Below, in pieces: positions 55,970 through 64,000 of a stretch of DNA of 64,000 bases. This DNA is from Ignavibacteriales bacterium (GTDB lineage: Bacteria; Bacteroidota; Ignavibacteria; UBA10030; SZUA-254). The notes beneath the pieces were generated by a model. The model ran no database searches, was not told the origin of the DNA, and saw only the letters and a list, made by a program, of their open reading frames with translations. The stretch covers positions 66,745 through 130,744 of the forward strand of contig JACRFD010000070.1 of the NCBI GenBank assembly GCA_016218025.1, in the 5' to 3' direction. The position numbers and the translations under genes are program-made. The stretch's first letter is position 1. Each line of letters starts with the position of its first letter.

Positions 55970-56988
55970 AACCGCTTCGTTACTCCCAAGCCGGGTTCAT
56001 CAGATAATTTGATATATCCATCCTGATATTTCACTCCATCGAACGGGTCGTTAGATATTAACAGGTTTCCGTCAAGATCGGCATAATCAGCAAACGGAAG
56101 TAATTGAGCTGCTGCTGAGATTGCGAGTGAAGATTCAATCATACATCCGAGCATAATTTTTAAATTATTTTTTTTTGCTTCTTCAATCATTTTATAGGCT
56201 TCCCGTAAGCCGCCTGCTTTCATAAGCTTGATATTAATGCCATCGAAATAACCTGCAATATCTTTTATATCGGCACTATTCGAAACACTTTCGTCGGCGA
56301 TCAACGGTAATCCTGCTCGCTCATGAAGCCATTTTATATCATCCAATTGTGTTGCGGGCATCGGCTGTTCAATTAATTCAATATTTTGTTTTACAAGCCA
56401 CATTATTTTTTCCAGAGCTTCTTCTTTAATTTTCCAACCTTCATTCGCATCAACTCTGATTAATTTGGAAGTATGTTTTCGGATAATTTTTATTATTTCA
56501 AGATCATCCGCAACGCCTAATTTTACTTTAAGTATCGGATACTCTTCAGCTTCTTTAACTTTCTGTGAAATCAAATCAGGTGAATCGATTCCAATCGTGA
56601 AAGAAGTAATGGGTATTTTTGATTTATCCAGATTCCATTTCTTCCATAAAGGAACCCCTTCTTTCTTACCGATCCAGTCATGTATTGAAATGTCAATTGC
56701 TGCTTTAGCGGCACTGTTTCCTGAATCGACTTGATTGATATAATCCATGATCCGAGGAATATCAACTTCATTTCCGAATCTTTTTAAATTTATCTTTTCA
56801 AAAAATTTTAAAACAGTCTGAACAGATTCATTATACCGGGAAGATGGAGATGATTCACCCCGACCTATAATGCCATCATGCTCAAATTCGCAAAAGACAA
56901 CCGGCACCGATTTTCGGGCACTCCGGGATATTGTAAATGTATGCTTGAGTTGCAAATCGTATGTTGCTACCCGAAGATTCATTATCAT
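55966..56988 (-). CDS. Dipeptide epimerase (L-Ala-D/L-Glu epimerase family)
   Basis: A 340-residue enolase-superfamily enzyme of the muconate-lactonizing subgroup. The catalytic bases and metal ligands are visible: the LKVKLG pair of lysines, D in RVDANEGW, E in ELIEQP, D in LIADESV, and the distal Lys in NIKLMKAGG. GCMIESS is typical of the L-Ala-D/L-Glu epimerases used in murein peptide recycling; other dipeptides are possible. It overlaps both mutL and ftsY by 4 bp, so it is translated with them. Confidence 0.85.
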   Translation of the reverse strand: MIMNLRVATYDLQLKHTFTISRSARKSVPVVFCEFEHDGIIGRGESSPSSRYNESVQTVLKFFEKINLKRFGNEVDIPRIMDYINQVDSGNSAAKAAIDISIHDWIGKKEGVPLWKKWNLDKSKIPITSFTIGIDSPDLISQKVKEAEEYPILKVKLGVADDLEIIKIIRKHTSKLIRVDANEGWKIKEEALEKIMWLVKQNIELIEQPMPATQLDDIKWLHERAGLPLIADESVSNSADIKDIAGYFDGINIKLMKAGGLREAYKMIEEAKKNNLKIMLGCMIESSLAISAAAQLLPFADYADLDGNLLISNDPFDGVKYQDGYIKLSDEPGLGVTKRL

Positions 56989-57929
56989 TTTTCAAACAAT
57001 GCTTCGACAAACGCTTTCCGGTCAAAGGGTTGTAGGTCATCAATCTTTTCTCCAACACCCACATATTTTACAGGGATATTCAATTCCTGATTAATGGCGA
57101 GTACAACTCCACCTTTGGCAGTTCCGTCTAATTTTGTTAAGATCAATCCGGTGATACCCACAGCATTTGTAAAATGTTTTGCCTGTTGGATTGCATTTTG
57201 TCCGGTCGAAGCATCAACCACGAGATAAACATCATGCGGTGCTGAAGGATCAAGCTTTTGCAGCACCCGTTTAATCTTTTTCAATTCCTCCATCAAATTT
57301 ACTTTTGTATGAAGTCTGCCTGCAGTATCGATGATCAACAGATCAGCTTTTTGAGCTATCGCAGATTTTAAGCCGTCGTATGTGACTGAGGCGGGATCAG
57401 CTCCATGATTTTGCTGTATAATTTCTACACCTGCCCTCTTTGCCCAAATTTCAAGCTGCTCATTAGCTGCAGCTCTGAAAGTATCGGCGGCTGCGATTAA
57501 TACCTTTTTTCCCAAGTTCTTGTAATTATATGCAAGTTTACCGATGGTTGTTGTTTTACCTACACCATTCACACCCACAATCATAACAACATGGGGCTTG
57601 GCGCTTGATGATAATTCGAAAGGGTTCTCATTTTCCGAAAATGTGTTCCCGAATATTTTTATCACCTCTTCACGAAGCAATTGATTTAAATTTTCAGGAT
57701 TGTCGTATCCATCCGACTTGACTCTTTTTCTGATATCGTCTATAATTTTTTGAGTTGTTGCAACACCAACATCGCCGCTTAATAATATTTCTTCAATATC
57801 ATCAATTGTCTCATCATCGATTTTTGTTTTTCCGGCGAGAACTTTTTGTATTTTGCCAAAAATATTCTCACGTGTTTTTGCCAAACCTTCCTTCAACCTG
57901 CCTAATTTAAATTTATCAAAGAAACCCAT
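56985..57929 (-). CDS. ftsY: Signal recognition particle receptor FtsY
   Basis: A 314-residue GTPase that docks ribosome-SRP complexes to the membrane. The N domain spans about residues 1-100, and the G domain has VMIVGVNGVGKTTTIGKLA, DTAGRLHTK and TKLDGTAKGG. The usual acidic A domain is nearly absent, so this is a short FtsY. It overlaps the epimerase gene by 4 bp. Confidence 0.95.
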   Translation of the reverse strand: MGFFDKFKLGRLKEGLAKTRENIFGKIQKVLAGKTKIDDETIDDIEEILLSGDVGVATTQKIIDDIRKRVKSDGYDNPENLNQLLREEVIKIFGNTFSENENPFELSSSAKPHVVMIVGVNGVGKTTTIGKLAYNYKNLGKKVLIAAADTFRAAANEQLEIWAKRAGVEIIQQNHGADPASVTYDGLKSAIAQKADLLIIDTAGRLHTKVNLMEELKKIKRVLQKLDPSAPHDVYLVVDASTGQNAIQQAKHFTNAVGITGLILTKLDGTAKGGVVLAINQELNIPVKYVGVGEKIDDLQPFDRKAFVEALFEK

Positions 57930-57953
57930 ATTATTTTTCGATTATTTGAACAG

Positions 57954-58511
57954 TTATTCTTTTATTACAGAAATGTATCGTTTTAAATAAATTCCAAACG
58001 ATACAATCACCATTATCGTACTCGCAACCAACAGTATAAAACTCAGACCGGTTGAATCATCTCTTAAAACAATCACAGATAAAATATAAAATGCCAGAAT
58101 AGTTACAGTCCATTTTCCCACCCAGTTCGATTGAAGTGTTACTTTTTTCATCTTCATGATTCGATAACTTCCCAACATGATTGTCAGGTCTCGGAATATT
58201 ACAAGTACTCCAAACCACAACGGAATTCTCTGAATGATAATCAATGCAATTATAATTATTGAGATTGCAATTTTATCTGCAATTGGATCGAGTATTTTTC
58301 CTGTTTCAGTAACTTGATTCAGTTTGCGTGCAAGAAATCCATCGGCATAATCTGTAAGTGAGGCAATTAAAATCAAGATGGTAATTTCCCATCTGAACAA
58401 CGTTGCATCTTTTAAAATTAAATATCCTATCGGGAATGCTAAAACTGCTCTGAAGGCACTTAATAAATTAGAGAATGTCCAATATTGTGAGACCATTATA
58501 TTAGAACTCAT
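57954..58511 (-). CDS. CDP-alcohol phosphatidyltransferase (PgsA-like)
   Basis: A 185-residue membrane enzyme. The motif DYADGFLARKLNQVTETG-x3-D-x3-D is the complete catalytic CDP-alcohol signature, followed by LDPIADKIAI. The likely product is phosphatidylglycerol phosphate, the first step to phosphatidylglycerol. The start at 58511 overlaps the purF stop by 11 bp; another ATG at 58496 is possible. It lies between purF and ftsY. Confidence 0.87.
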   Translation of the reverse strand: MSSNIMVSQYWTFSNLLSAFRAVLAFPIGYLILKDATLFRWEITILILIASLTDYADGFLARKLNQVTETGKILDPIADKIAISIIIIALIIIQRIPLWFGVLVIFRDLTIMLGSYRIMKMKKVTLQSNWVGKWTVTILAFYILSVIVLRDDSTGLSFILLVASTIMVIVSFGIYLKRYISVIKE

Positions 58512-59988
58512 GCTCGTCTTTTGATGATAAATCAGCAATGTTGATAGGGAATTGGCCGCTAAAACAAGCAGTGCAATATGATTGTCCCTTATCAACAGGC
58601 ACTGAATCTAATAATTTCTCCAATGATAAATATCCAACGCTATCAACTCCCAACTCATTCTTTATCATCTCAAGATCACCGCTGCATCTATTTGCTATTA
58701 ATTCTTCCGGATTTGGAAAATCCATTCCAAAGTGACAAGGATATTTAATCATAGGTGATGTAACTCTGAAATGAATCTCTTTTGCACCGGCATCTCTTAT
58801 CAACTTTACAAGCTGTACAGATGTTGTACCTCGAACTATTGAATCATCAATAATAACGACTTTTTTTCCTTTTAAAACATTCCGGACAGTGTTAAATTTT
58901 GTTTTAACTTTTATTTCTCTTAAATCTTGTTGAGGTTGAATAAAAGTTCTTCCCACATAATGACTTCGGATCAATCCGATTTCATATTTACTTTTATTTC
59001 CATTTTTATTATTTCGGCTCACGTAACCAAGTGTTGCGGTATTACTGGAATCAGGTACGTTGATCACAATAACCGACTCATCCTGATTGTCCGGTTTAAC
59101 AGGATGTTCCTCTGCAAGTGACTTTCCAAGTTTCCGTCTAACCCGATCTACACTTTCTCCAAATACTCTGCTGTCAGGCCTGGAAAAATAAATATACTCG
59201 AAGATACAATGGTTCGGTTTCTCCCTCTTTCCGGATAAACGAAACGATTTTGCTTCTCCTGTTTTTAATGTATCCTTGTCAAAGACTAAAACTTCTCCCG
59301 GTTCAACATCGCAAACATATTCTGCATCGATGATATCAAATGCACAAGTTTCAGATGCAATTACATACGACGAACCGGCTTTCCCAACTGCCAGCGGTCT
59401 CCATCCATACGGATCTCTGGCAGCTATCAATTTTTCGTTTGTTAGAATGGCAAACGAGAATGCACCTTCAACCTGATTGAGAGCATCGATAACTTGACGC
59501 ACCTGATCATCTTGCTTGCTTTTAGCAATCAGGTGTAAGATAATTTCAGTATCTGAAGTTGTTTGAAAGATTGTTCCTTCTTCCTGAAGTTTATTTCTTA
59601 GTTTTCGAAAATTTGTGAGGTTACCGTTATGCGAAATAGCAATATTTCCGTTGCGGTAATTCACTAAAAGCGGTTGGATATTTAATTTATTGTCGGAAGC
59701 TCCGGCGGTTGAATATCGATTGTGGCCTATTGCCGAATCACCAACAAGTAATTCCGATAAAATTGTTTCATCTTTAAAAACATCATTTACAAGTCCAAAA
59801 TCTTTGTGTATGTGGAAATGATGTTTGTTTAATTTTGCGTTAAAAGATGATGTTACAATTCCCGATGCTTCCTGTCCGCGGTGCTGTTGCGCAAGTAATC
59901 CATAGTAAGTCATCTTTGCGGCATCCGGATGACCGTATATTCCGAAAACAGCGCAATGGTCTTGAGGTTTATCTATAAATTTAGTCAT
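58501..59988 (-). CDS. purF: Amidophosphoribosyltransferase
   Basis: A 495-residue enzyme catalysing the first committed step of purine synthesis. A short propeptide precedes the N-terminal glutaminase Cys (DHCAVFGIYG, C12), and the phosphoribosyltransferase PRPP motif is VVIIDDSIVRGTT. Cysteines at HCIFEYIYF, YPCHFGMD and YCTACFSG match the four ligands of the Bacillus-type [4Fe-4S] cluster. It is upstream of pgsA with a short overlap and 48 bp after nadB. Confidence 0.96.
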   Translation of the reverse strand: MTKFIDKPQDHCAVFGIYGHPDAAKMTYYGLLAQQHRGQEASGIVTSSFNAKLNKHHFHIHKDFGLVNDVFKDETILSELLVGDSAIGHNRYSTAGASDNKLNIQPLLVNYRNGNIAISHNGNLTNFRKLRNKLQEEGTIFQTTSDTEIILHLIAKSKQDDQVRQVIDALNQVEGAFSFAILTNEKLIAARDPYGWRPLAVGKAGSSYVIASETCAFDIIDAEYVCDVEPGEVLVFDKDTLKTGEAKSFRLSGKREKPNHCIFEYIYFSRPDSRVFGESVDRVRRKLGKSLAEEHPVKPDNQDESVIVINVPDSSNTATLGYVSRNNKNGNKSKYEIGLIRSHYVGRTFIQPQQDLREIKVKTKFNTVRNVLKGKKVVIIDDSIVRGTTSVQLVKLIRDAGAKEIHFRVTSPMIKYPCHFGMDFPNPEELIANRCSGDLEMIKNELGVDSVGYLSLEKLLDSVPVDKGQSYCTACFSGQFPINIADLSSKDEHEF

Positions 59989-60036
59989 CAGATTATTTTT
60001 GAAGCATTTAAGAATTTGGTTGTATTAATATACAAT

Positions 60037-61644
60037 TCAACTTTCAAATCTGGAAATGATTGTATCTTGCAAACAATTTTTATCGTCTTTTTGAGGATAA
60101 TCGGTTGTATAATGAAGTCCGCGACTTTCTTTTCTGGAAATCGCCGATTTGATAATCAGATCCGAGACTGTTGCAAGATTTCTTAATTCAATCAATCCTT
60201 CAGTAACCTTCGTCCGTTTATAATAATTTTCTATTTCATTTTTAATTAAATTCAATCTTCTTTCAGCACGTTCCAATCTTAAATTCGACCTGACTATTCC
60301 CACATAATCCCACATTATTTGTTGAATTTCTTTCCGATCATGTTCAATCAAAACCCACTCTTCTGAATCGAATGTTCCACTGTCGTCCCACTCGGGGATT
60401 TTAGGAATCATGTCTGGATTATTTTTCTTATTCAGTCTCATATCCTCAAATGCACGATGAGCAAATACTATTGCTTCAAGAAGTGAATTGCTCGCGAGCC
60501 GGTTAGCACCATGTACTCCTGTCATTGCAACTTCGCCGCATGCATAAAGATTTTCAATTCCTGTTCTTCCATTCAGATCGGTGATAACACCGCCGCATGA
60601 ATAATGGGCTGCCGGTACTACAGGAATAGATTCGGATGTAATATCTAGTTTAAATTTTTCCAAACAAGTTTTATAAATTAATGGAAATTTCTGTTTAATA
60701 CTCTCCGAATCGAGATGGCGTAAATCAAGCAACACATATTCATCTCCGCTTTTCTTTAATTCGATATCAATTGCCTGGGCAACTATATCTCTTGAAGCGA
60801 GCGAGCCCCGGGCATCGTACCGATTCATAAACTCTTCATTCCGCTTGGTGAAAAGTTTGCCTCCAAATCCACGAATTGCTTCGGAGATTAAAAATGAAGG
60901 TGAACCCGAATTGAATAAACTTGTAGGATGAAATTGTATGAATTCCATATTTCCTATTAATGCACCTGCCCTGTATGCCATAGCAACACCATCACCGGTG
61001 GCGATTAACGGATTAGTAGTGTGAAGGTATACATGTCCGACTCCACCTGATGCAAGAATCGTTCTTGATGCAAGAAATTTTTTGACGACATTATTTTTTA
61101 CATCAAGTACATACGCTCCCCAGCAATGAATGGGAGTATCGTTTTTGACCTGAAAGCCGAGATGATGTTCGGTGATCAGATCGATAGCGATGTGATCTTC
61201 CAATAAAGTGATATTAGGATGAATTGAAATTGCGTATAATAAAGCCCGCTCGATTTCAGCACCGGTATGATCGTGGGCGTGAACGATTCTGTTTCTAGAG
61301 TGCCCTCCTTCTCTGCCTAAATCGAGTAAACCGTCTTTTTCGGTGAATGCCACACCGACATGGATTAACTCATTTAACCGGTCAGGAGCTTCTTTAATCA
61401 TTACTTCAACCGACTCTTTATGAGACAAACCCATACCGGTTTTTAATGTGTCGGTAATATGCAATTCAAATGTATCGAGCGATGAAACAACCGTTGCTAT
61501 CCCACCTTGAGCATAGTTCGTATTTGATTCCGCTTTTTCCTTTTTAGTTATAAGAATAACAGTACCAAGAGCAGCAGTTTTTAGAGCTAAAGATAAACCT
61601 GCTATTCCACTTCCTATTACCAAATAATCGGATATGATTTCCAT
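60037..61644 (-). CDS. nadB: L-aspartate oxidase
   Basis: A 535-residue flavoenzyme oxidising L-aspartate to iminoaspartate for NAD synthesis. FAD binding is at [12 protein letters not shown], and the substrate-loop motifs are [28 protein letters not shown] and [23 protein letters not shown]. NadA and NadC are not in the window. It lies 12 bp after coaE. Confidence 0.95.
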   Translation of the reverse strand: MEIISDYLVIGSGIAGLSLALKTAALGTVILITKKEKAESNTNYAQGGIATVVSSLDTFELHITDTLKTGMGLSHKESVEVMIKEAPDRLNELIHVGVAFTEKDGLLDLGREGGHSRNRIVHAHDHTGAEIERALLYAISIHPNITLLEDHIAIDLITEHHLGFQVKNDTPIHCWGAYVLDVKNNVVKKFLASRTILASGGVGHVYLHTTNPLIATGDGVAMAYRAGALIGNMEFIQFHPTSLFNSGSPSFLISEAIRGFGGKLFTKRNEEFMNRYDARGSLASRDIVAQAIDIELKKSGDEYVLLDLRHLDSESIKQKFPLIYKTCLEKFKLDITSESIPVVPAAHYSCGGVITDLNGRTGIENLYACGEVAMTGVHGANRLASNSLLEAIVFAHRAFEDMRLNKKNNPDMIPKIPEWDDSGTFDSEEWVLIEHDRKEIQQIMWDYVGIVRSNLRLERAERRLNLIKNEIENYYKRTKVTEGLIELRNLATVSDLIIKSAISRKESRGLHYTTDYPQKDDKNCLQDTIISRFES

Positions 61645-61656
61645 TGAATTGCTGTA

Positions 61657-62301
61657 TTAGGAAACTTTTGTCCTAGAAATTGATGTTAATAAATTGAAAA
61701 TAAATCGGGATTGATCTTCTAATTGACTGATTGTACCTGAATTTTTAATCACAAAATCTGCACGAGACAATTTTTCCTTGTCACTTAACTGTGATTTCAT
61801 TTTGCTGATTATCTCTGTTGTATCCGAACCGTCGCGTTTGTGTAACCAGCGAACTCTTGTTTTTTTCGGAGCATCAACAACTATCACATAATCGTACATG
61901 GATTCAGAATTTGCTTCGAAGATCAATGCAGCTTCAACCAGAATAAGTGGAGATGTTTTCTCGTTTTTTGCATCTGTGATTTCTTTTGCAATAAGTTTTA
62001 GAACAGCAGGATGAACAGCACCATCTATTTGTTTTTTTTCATCATGGTTGCTAAAAATTTTAGATGCGATAAGTGATTTGTTAAGACTACCATTCGATAG
62101 ATAAGCTTCGGAACCTAATAACAGTTTAACTTTTCGGATAACTTCAGGATCACTTTCCATCACCATTTGTGCAATCCGGTCTGCCTGAAGATAAATTGCA
62201 CCAAGCGAAGAAAAGAATTGACATACTTTTGATTTTCCTGATCCGATACCTCCGGTTACACCGACTGCAAGAGTGTTAAATATTTTTTTATTCCTGTTCA
62301 T
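61657..62301 (-). CDS. coaE: Dephospho-CoA kinase
   Basis: A 214-residue enzyme performing the last step of coenzyme A synthesis. The P-loop is GVTGGIGSGKSKVC, and ADRIAQMVM, DGAVHPAVL and VVDAPKKTRVRWL are standard. It lies 53 bp after rny and 12 bp before nadB. Confidence 0.95.
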   Translation of the reverse strand: MNRNKKIFNTLAVGVTGGIGSGKSKVCQFFSSLGAIYLQADRIAQMVMESDPEVIRKVKLLLGSEAYLSNGSLNKSLIASKIFSNHDEKKQIDGAVHPAVLKLIAKEITDAKNEKTSPLILVEAALIFEANSESMYDYVIVVDAPKKTRVRWLHKRDGSDTTEIISKMKSQLSDKEKLSRADFVIKNSGTISQLEDQSRFIFNLLTSISRTKVS

Positions 62302-62354
62302 ACAAAATAAAGCCGGTAGAAATAATAAAACTGCAAGGGAGTTTATTTCACCAT

Positions 62355-63920
62355 TTATTTAGCGAATGCAACAGATCGTTTTTCTCTGATGACAACAACT
62401 TTAATCTGGCCCGGAAAGCCCATTTCTGTTTGGATTTTCTTTGCAATATCGTGTGCCAATAAATCTGCCATTGCATCATCAATTTTATCATGTTCAACAA
62501 TAACCCTGATTTCGCGGCCGGCTTGAATTGCATATGTTTGTGCAACACCTTCGAATGATTTTGCCATTTCTTCGAGCCGCTCCATTCGTTTTGCATAGGC
62601 TTCAATTGATTCTCGTCTTGCACCAGGTCTTGATCCACTTATAGCATCGGCAGCTTGAACCAAAGCTGCAATAGGATATTCCACAGGCATGTCGTCGTGA
62701 TGTGAACCGACAGAATTGATTATAATGGGATGCTCATTTAGTTTTTTGACTAGGTCATAACCGATAAGTGCATGAGGACCTTCCACACTACGGTCAATAG
62801 TTTTTCCAATATCATGTAACAAGCCGGCGCGTTTTGCCATTGTGGAATCGAGTCCCAACTCCACCGCCATCAAACCGGTTAAGTGAGAAACTTCGATGGA
62901 ATGCATCAAGAGGTTTTGTCCATAACTTGAACGATATTTCATTCTACCGAGATGACGAAGAAGTTCCGGACCTCCACCTGTTAAACCGACCTCGATCATG
63001 GTATTTTCGCCCGAATGAATCAGTTCTTCATCCAATTCTTTATTTACTTTTTCCACAATTTCTTCAATTCTGGCGGGATGAATTCTCCCATCAGTTATCA
63101 ATCTTTCAAGAGCTAAACGGGCAACTTCTCTCCGTAATGGATCGAAGGCTGACAGAATAACAGCTTCAGGAGTATCGTCAACGATTACATCAACTCCGGT
63201 CGCAGCTTCGAAAGCGCGTATATTTCTTCCTTCTTTCCCAATAATCCTTCCTTTCATTTCATCGTTTTGAATTTGCAAAACACTTACTGTTGATTCTACA
63301 CAATGATCGGTTGCGCTGCGTTGAATAGCCTGAATAATGACTTTCTGGGCTTCTTTCTTTGCTTCTGCCCTTGCGCTATCTCTAACTTCCTTCAATGTCT
63401 GTGATGCTTCAGTCTTGGCATCTACGATTAAATTTTCCATCAGATTTTTTTTCGCCTCATCCCGCGACATAGATGCAACTTTTTCCAATTTCTGGTTTTC
63501 TTCATTAATCAAACGATTAAGATGAAGATTCTTTTCATCGGCTTGCTTTATTTTCTCTTCATATGTTTTTTTAACGGTTGCAATCTCTTTTTCTTTTTTG
63601 TTCACCAGCTCAACTCTACGTTCAAGATTATCTTCTCTGCCGTCAAGTTGTTTTTCAAATGATTGTAGTTTGCTACGTCTTGAGTTTACTTCTTGCTCGT
63701 ATTCTTGTTTTTTTCTATACCATTCATCTTTAACTTCAAGCAATTTTTCTTTTTTTATGTTTGCTGATTCCTTTTCAGCGTCTTCGATAATTTTTTTTGC
63801 TTTAAGGTCGGCGTTAACTAATTTATTTTTCCCAATATTATTTTTCACAAACCATCCCGAGCCAAAACCTATACCGGCAGCAACTATTATTGATAGGAGA
63901 AGTATAATTTCAAATGTCAT
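62355..63920 (-). CDS. rny: Ribonuclease Y
   Basis: A 521-residue membrane-anchored endoribonuclease that starts mRNA decay. One N-terminal membrane helix (about residues 4-24) is followed by a long coiled coil (about 30-190), a KH domain (GRIIGKEGRNIRAFEAATG) and an HD domain with the catalytic His-Asp pair in RAGLLHDIGK. It is the first gene of the run rny-coaE-nadB-purF-pgsA-ftsY-epimerase-mutL. Confidence 0.96.
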   Translation of the reverse strand: MTFEIILLLSIIVAAGIGFGSGWFVKNNIGKNKLVNADLKAKKIIEDAEKESANIKKEKLLEVKDEWYRKKQEYEQEVNSRRSKLQSFEKQLDGREDNLERRVELVNKKEKEIATVKKTYEEKIKQADEKNLHLNRLINEENQKLEKVASMSRDEAKKNLMENLIVDAKTEASQTLKEVRDSARAEAKKEAQKVIIQAIQRSATDHCVESTVSVLQIQNDEMKGRIIGKEGRNIRAFEAATGVDVIVDDTPEAVILSAFDPLRREVARLALERLITDGRIHPARIEEIVEKVNKELDEELIHSGENTMIEVGLTGGGPELLRHLGRMKYRSSYGQNLLMHSIEVSHLTGLMAVELGLDSTMAKRAGLLHDIGKTIDRSVEGPHALIGYDLVKKLNEHPIIINSVGSHHDDMPVEYPIAALVQAADAISGSRPGARRESIEAYAKRMERLEEMAKSFEGVAQTYAIQAGREIRVIVEHDKIDDAMADLLAHDIAKKIQTEMGFPGQIKVVVIREKRSVAFAK

Positions 63921-63950
63921 TTTTCTACCTGATTAATGTTAATTTATATA

Positions 63951-64000
63951 AAAATAAAAAAACCGCACTCAGCTTTTCAGTCAGTGTATTTAAGAATCTC
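63951..64000 (-). other. 3' end of an unidentified minus-strand transcript (possible small RNA)
   Basis: Reading the minus strand in from the right edge, a weak imperfect hairpin (63966-63986; outer CACT/AGTG pairs) is followed by a T-rich run (63951-63962). This looks like an intrinsic terminator for a transcript beginning outside the window. No coding frame was recognised. A 6S RNA is sometimes found next to rny in related bacteria, but only about 40 bases are visible, so this is speculation. Confidence 0.25.

Overview
The window is a low-GC, densely packed bacterial chromosome segment with about 55 genes. No rRNA, tRNA, phage, transposase or CRISPR array was seen. Lineage clues point to the FCB group, most likely Ignavibacteriota or a close relative of Chlorobiota/Bacteroidota. 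These clues are a 1460-residue secreted SBBP-repeat protein ending in a NYPNPFNP-type type IX secretion sorting domain, many lipoproteins, a secreted tricorn-like protease, BshC, RNase Y and a GSI-alpha-type glutamine synthetase. The assignment is inferred from gene content, not from a marker phylogeny.

Layout. 1-5100: start of a lipoprotein cut by the window edge, a palindrome-rich spacer, an ABC-2 exporter pair, a LysE-family transporter, a small membrane protein and a His/Asp-rich lipoprotein. 5384-9757: a small GIY-YIG-like protein, the tricorn-like protease and a stand-alone receiver protein. 9759-12064: an ECF nickel/cobalt transporter (CbiO, CbiQ, CbiM with a PDGLE tail). 12176-14857: an exported run of peroxiredoxin, lipoprotein and M28 peptidase. 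14894-22654 (minus strand): small proteins, tryptophanase, Apt, enoyl-CoA hydratase, Lrp-GlnA, Rpe and a PASTA protein. 22725-26417 (plus strand): nucleoside salvage (Cdd, Tdk, a decayed NupC remnant, PNP), then BshC. 26418-27901: a RelB/RelE-like pair plus a DUF2442 gene, set between two copies of a composite repeat and followed by a cluster of hairpins.

27902-36457 is the transcription/translation operon rimP-nusA-infB-rbfA-ribF-rpsO-pnp, which lacks truB. 36605-45858 holds a thioesterase, a threonine aldolase, two apolipoprotein N-acyltransferase paralogues, PAP2, DedA, IspF, acylphosphatase, an orphan PAS histidine kinase and an EamA transporter. 45906-54084 holds a DUF362 protein, a UbiA-family prenyltransferase, the methylmalonyl-CoA mutase large subunit and the SBBP/T9SS protein. 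54191-63920 is a run of housekeeping genes: mutL, dipeptide epimerase, ftsY, a pgsA-like gene, purF, nadB, coaE and rny.

I did not find a convincing new multi-gene system. The most unusual observations are local. A RelE-type toxin frame overlaps its antitoxin and has no ATG, GTG or TTG start. A NupC transporter C-terminus carries one nonsense mutation and one frameshift inside the nucleoside salvage operon. The toxin-antitoxin module is bracketed by ordered direct repeats and a hairpin cluster. Two palindromes about 30 bp apart lie in front of lrp-glnA.
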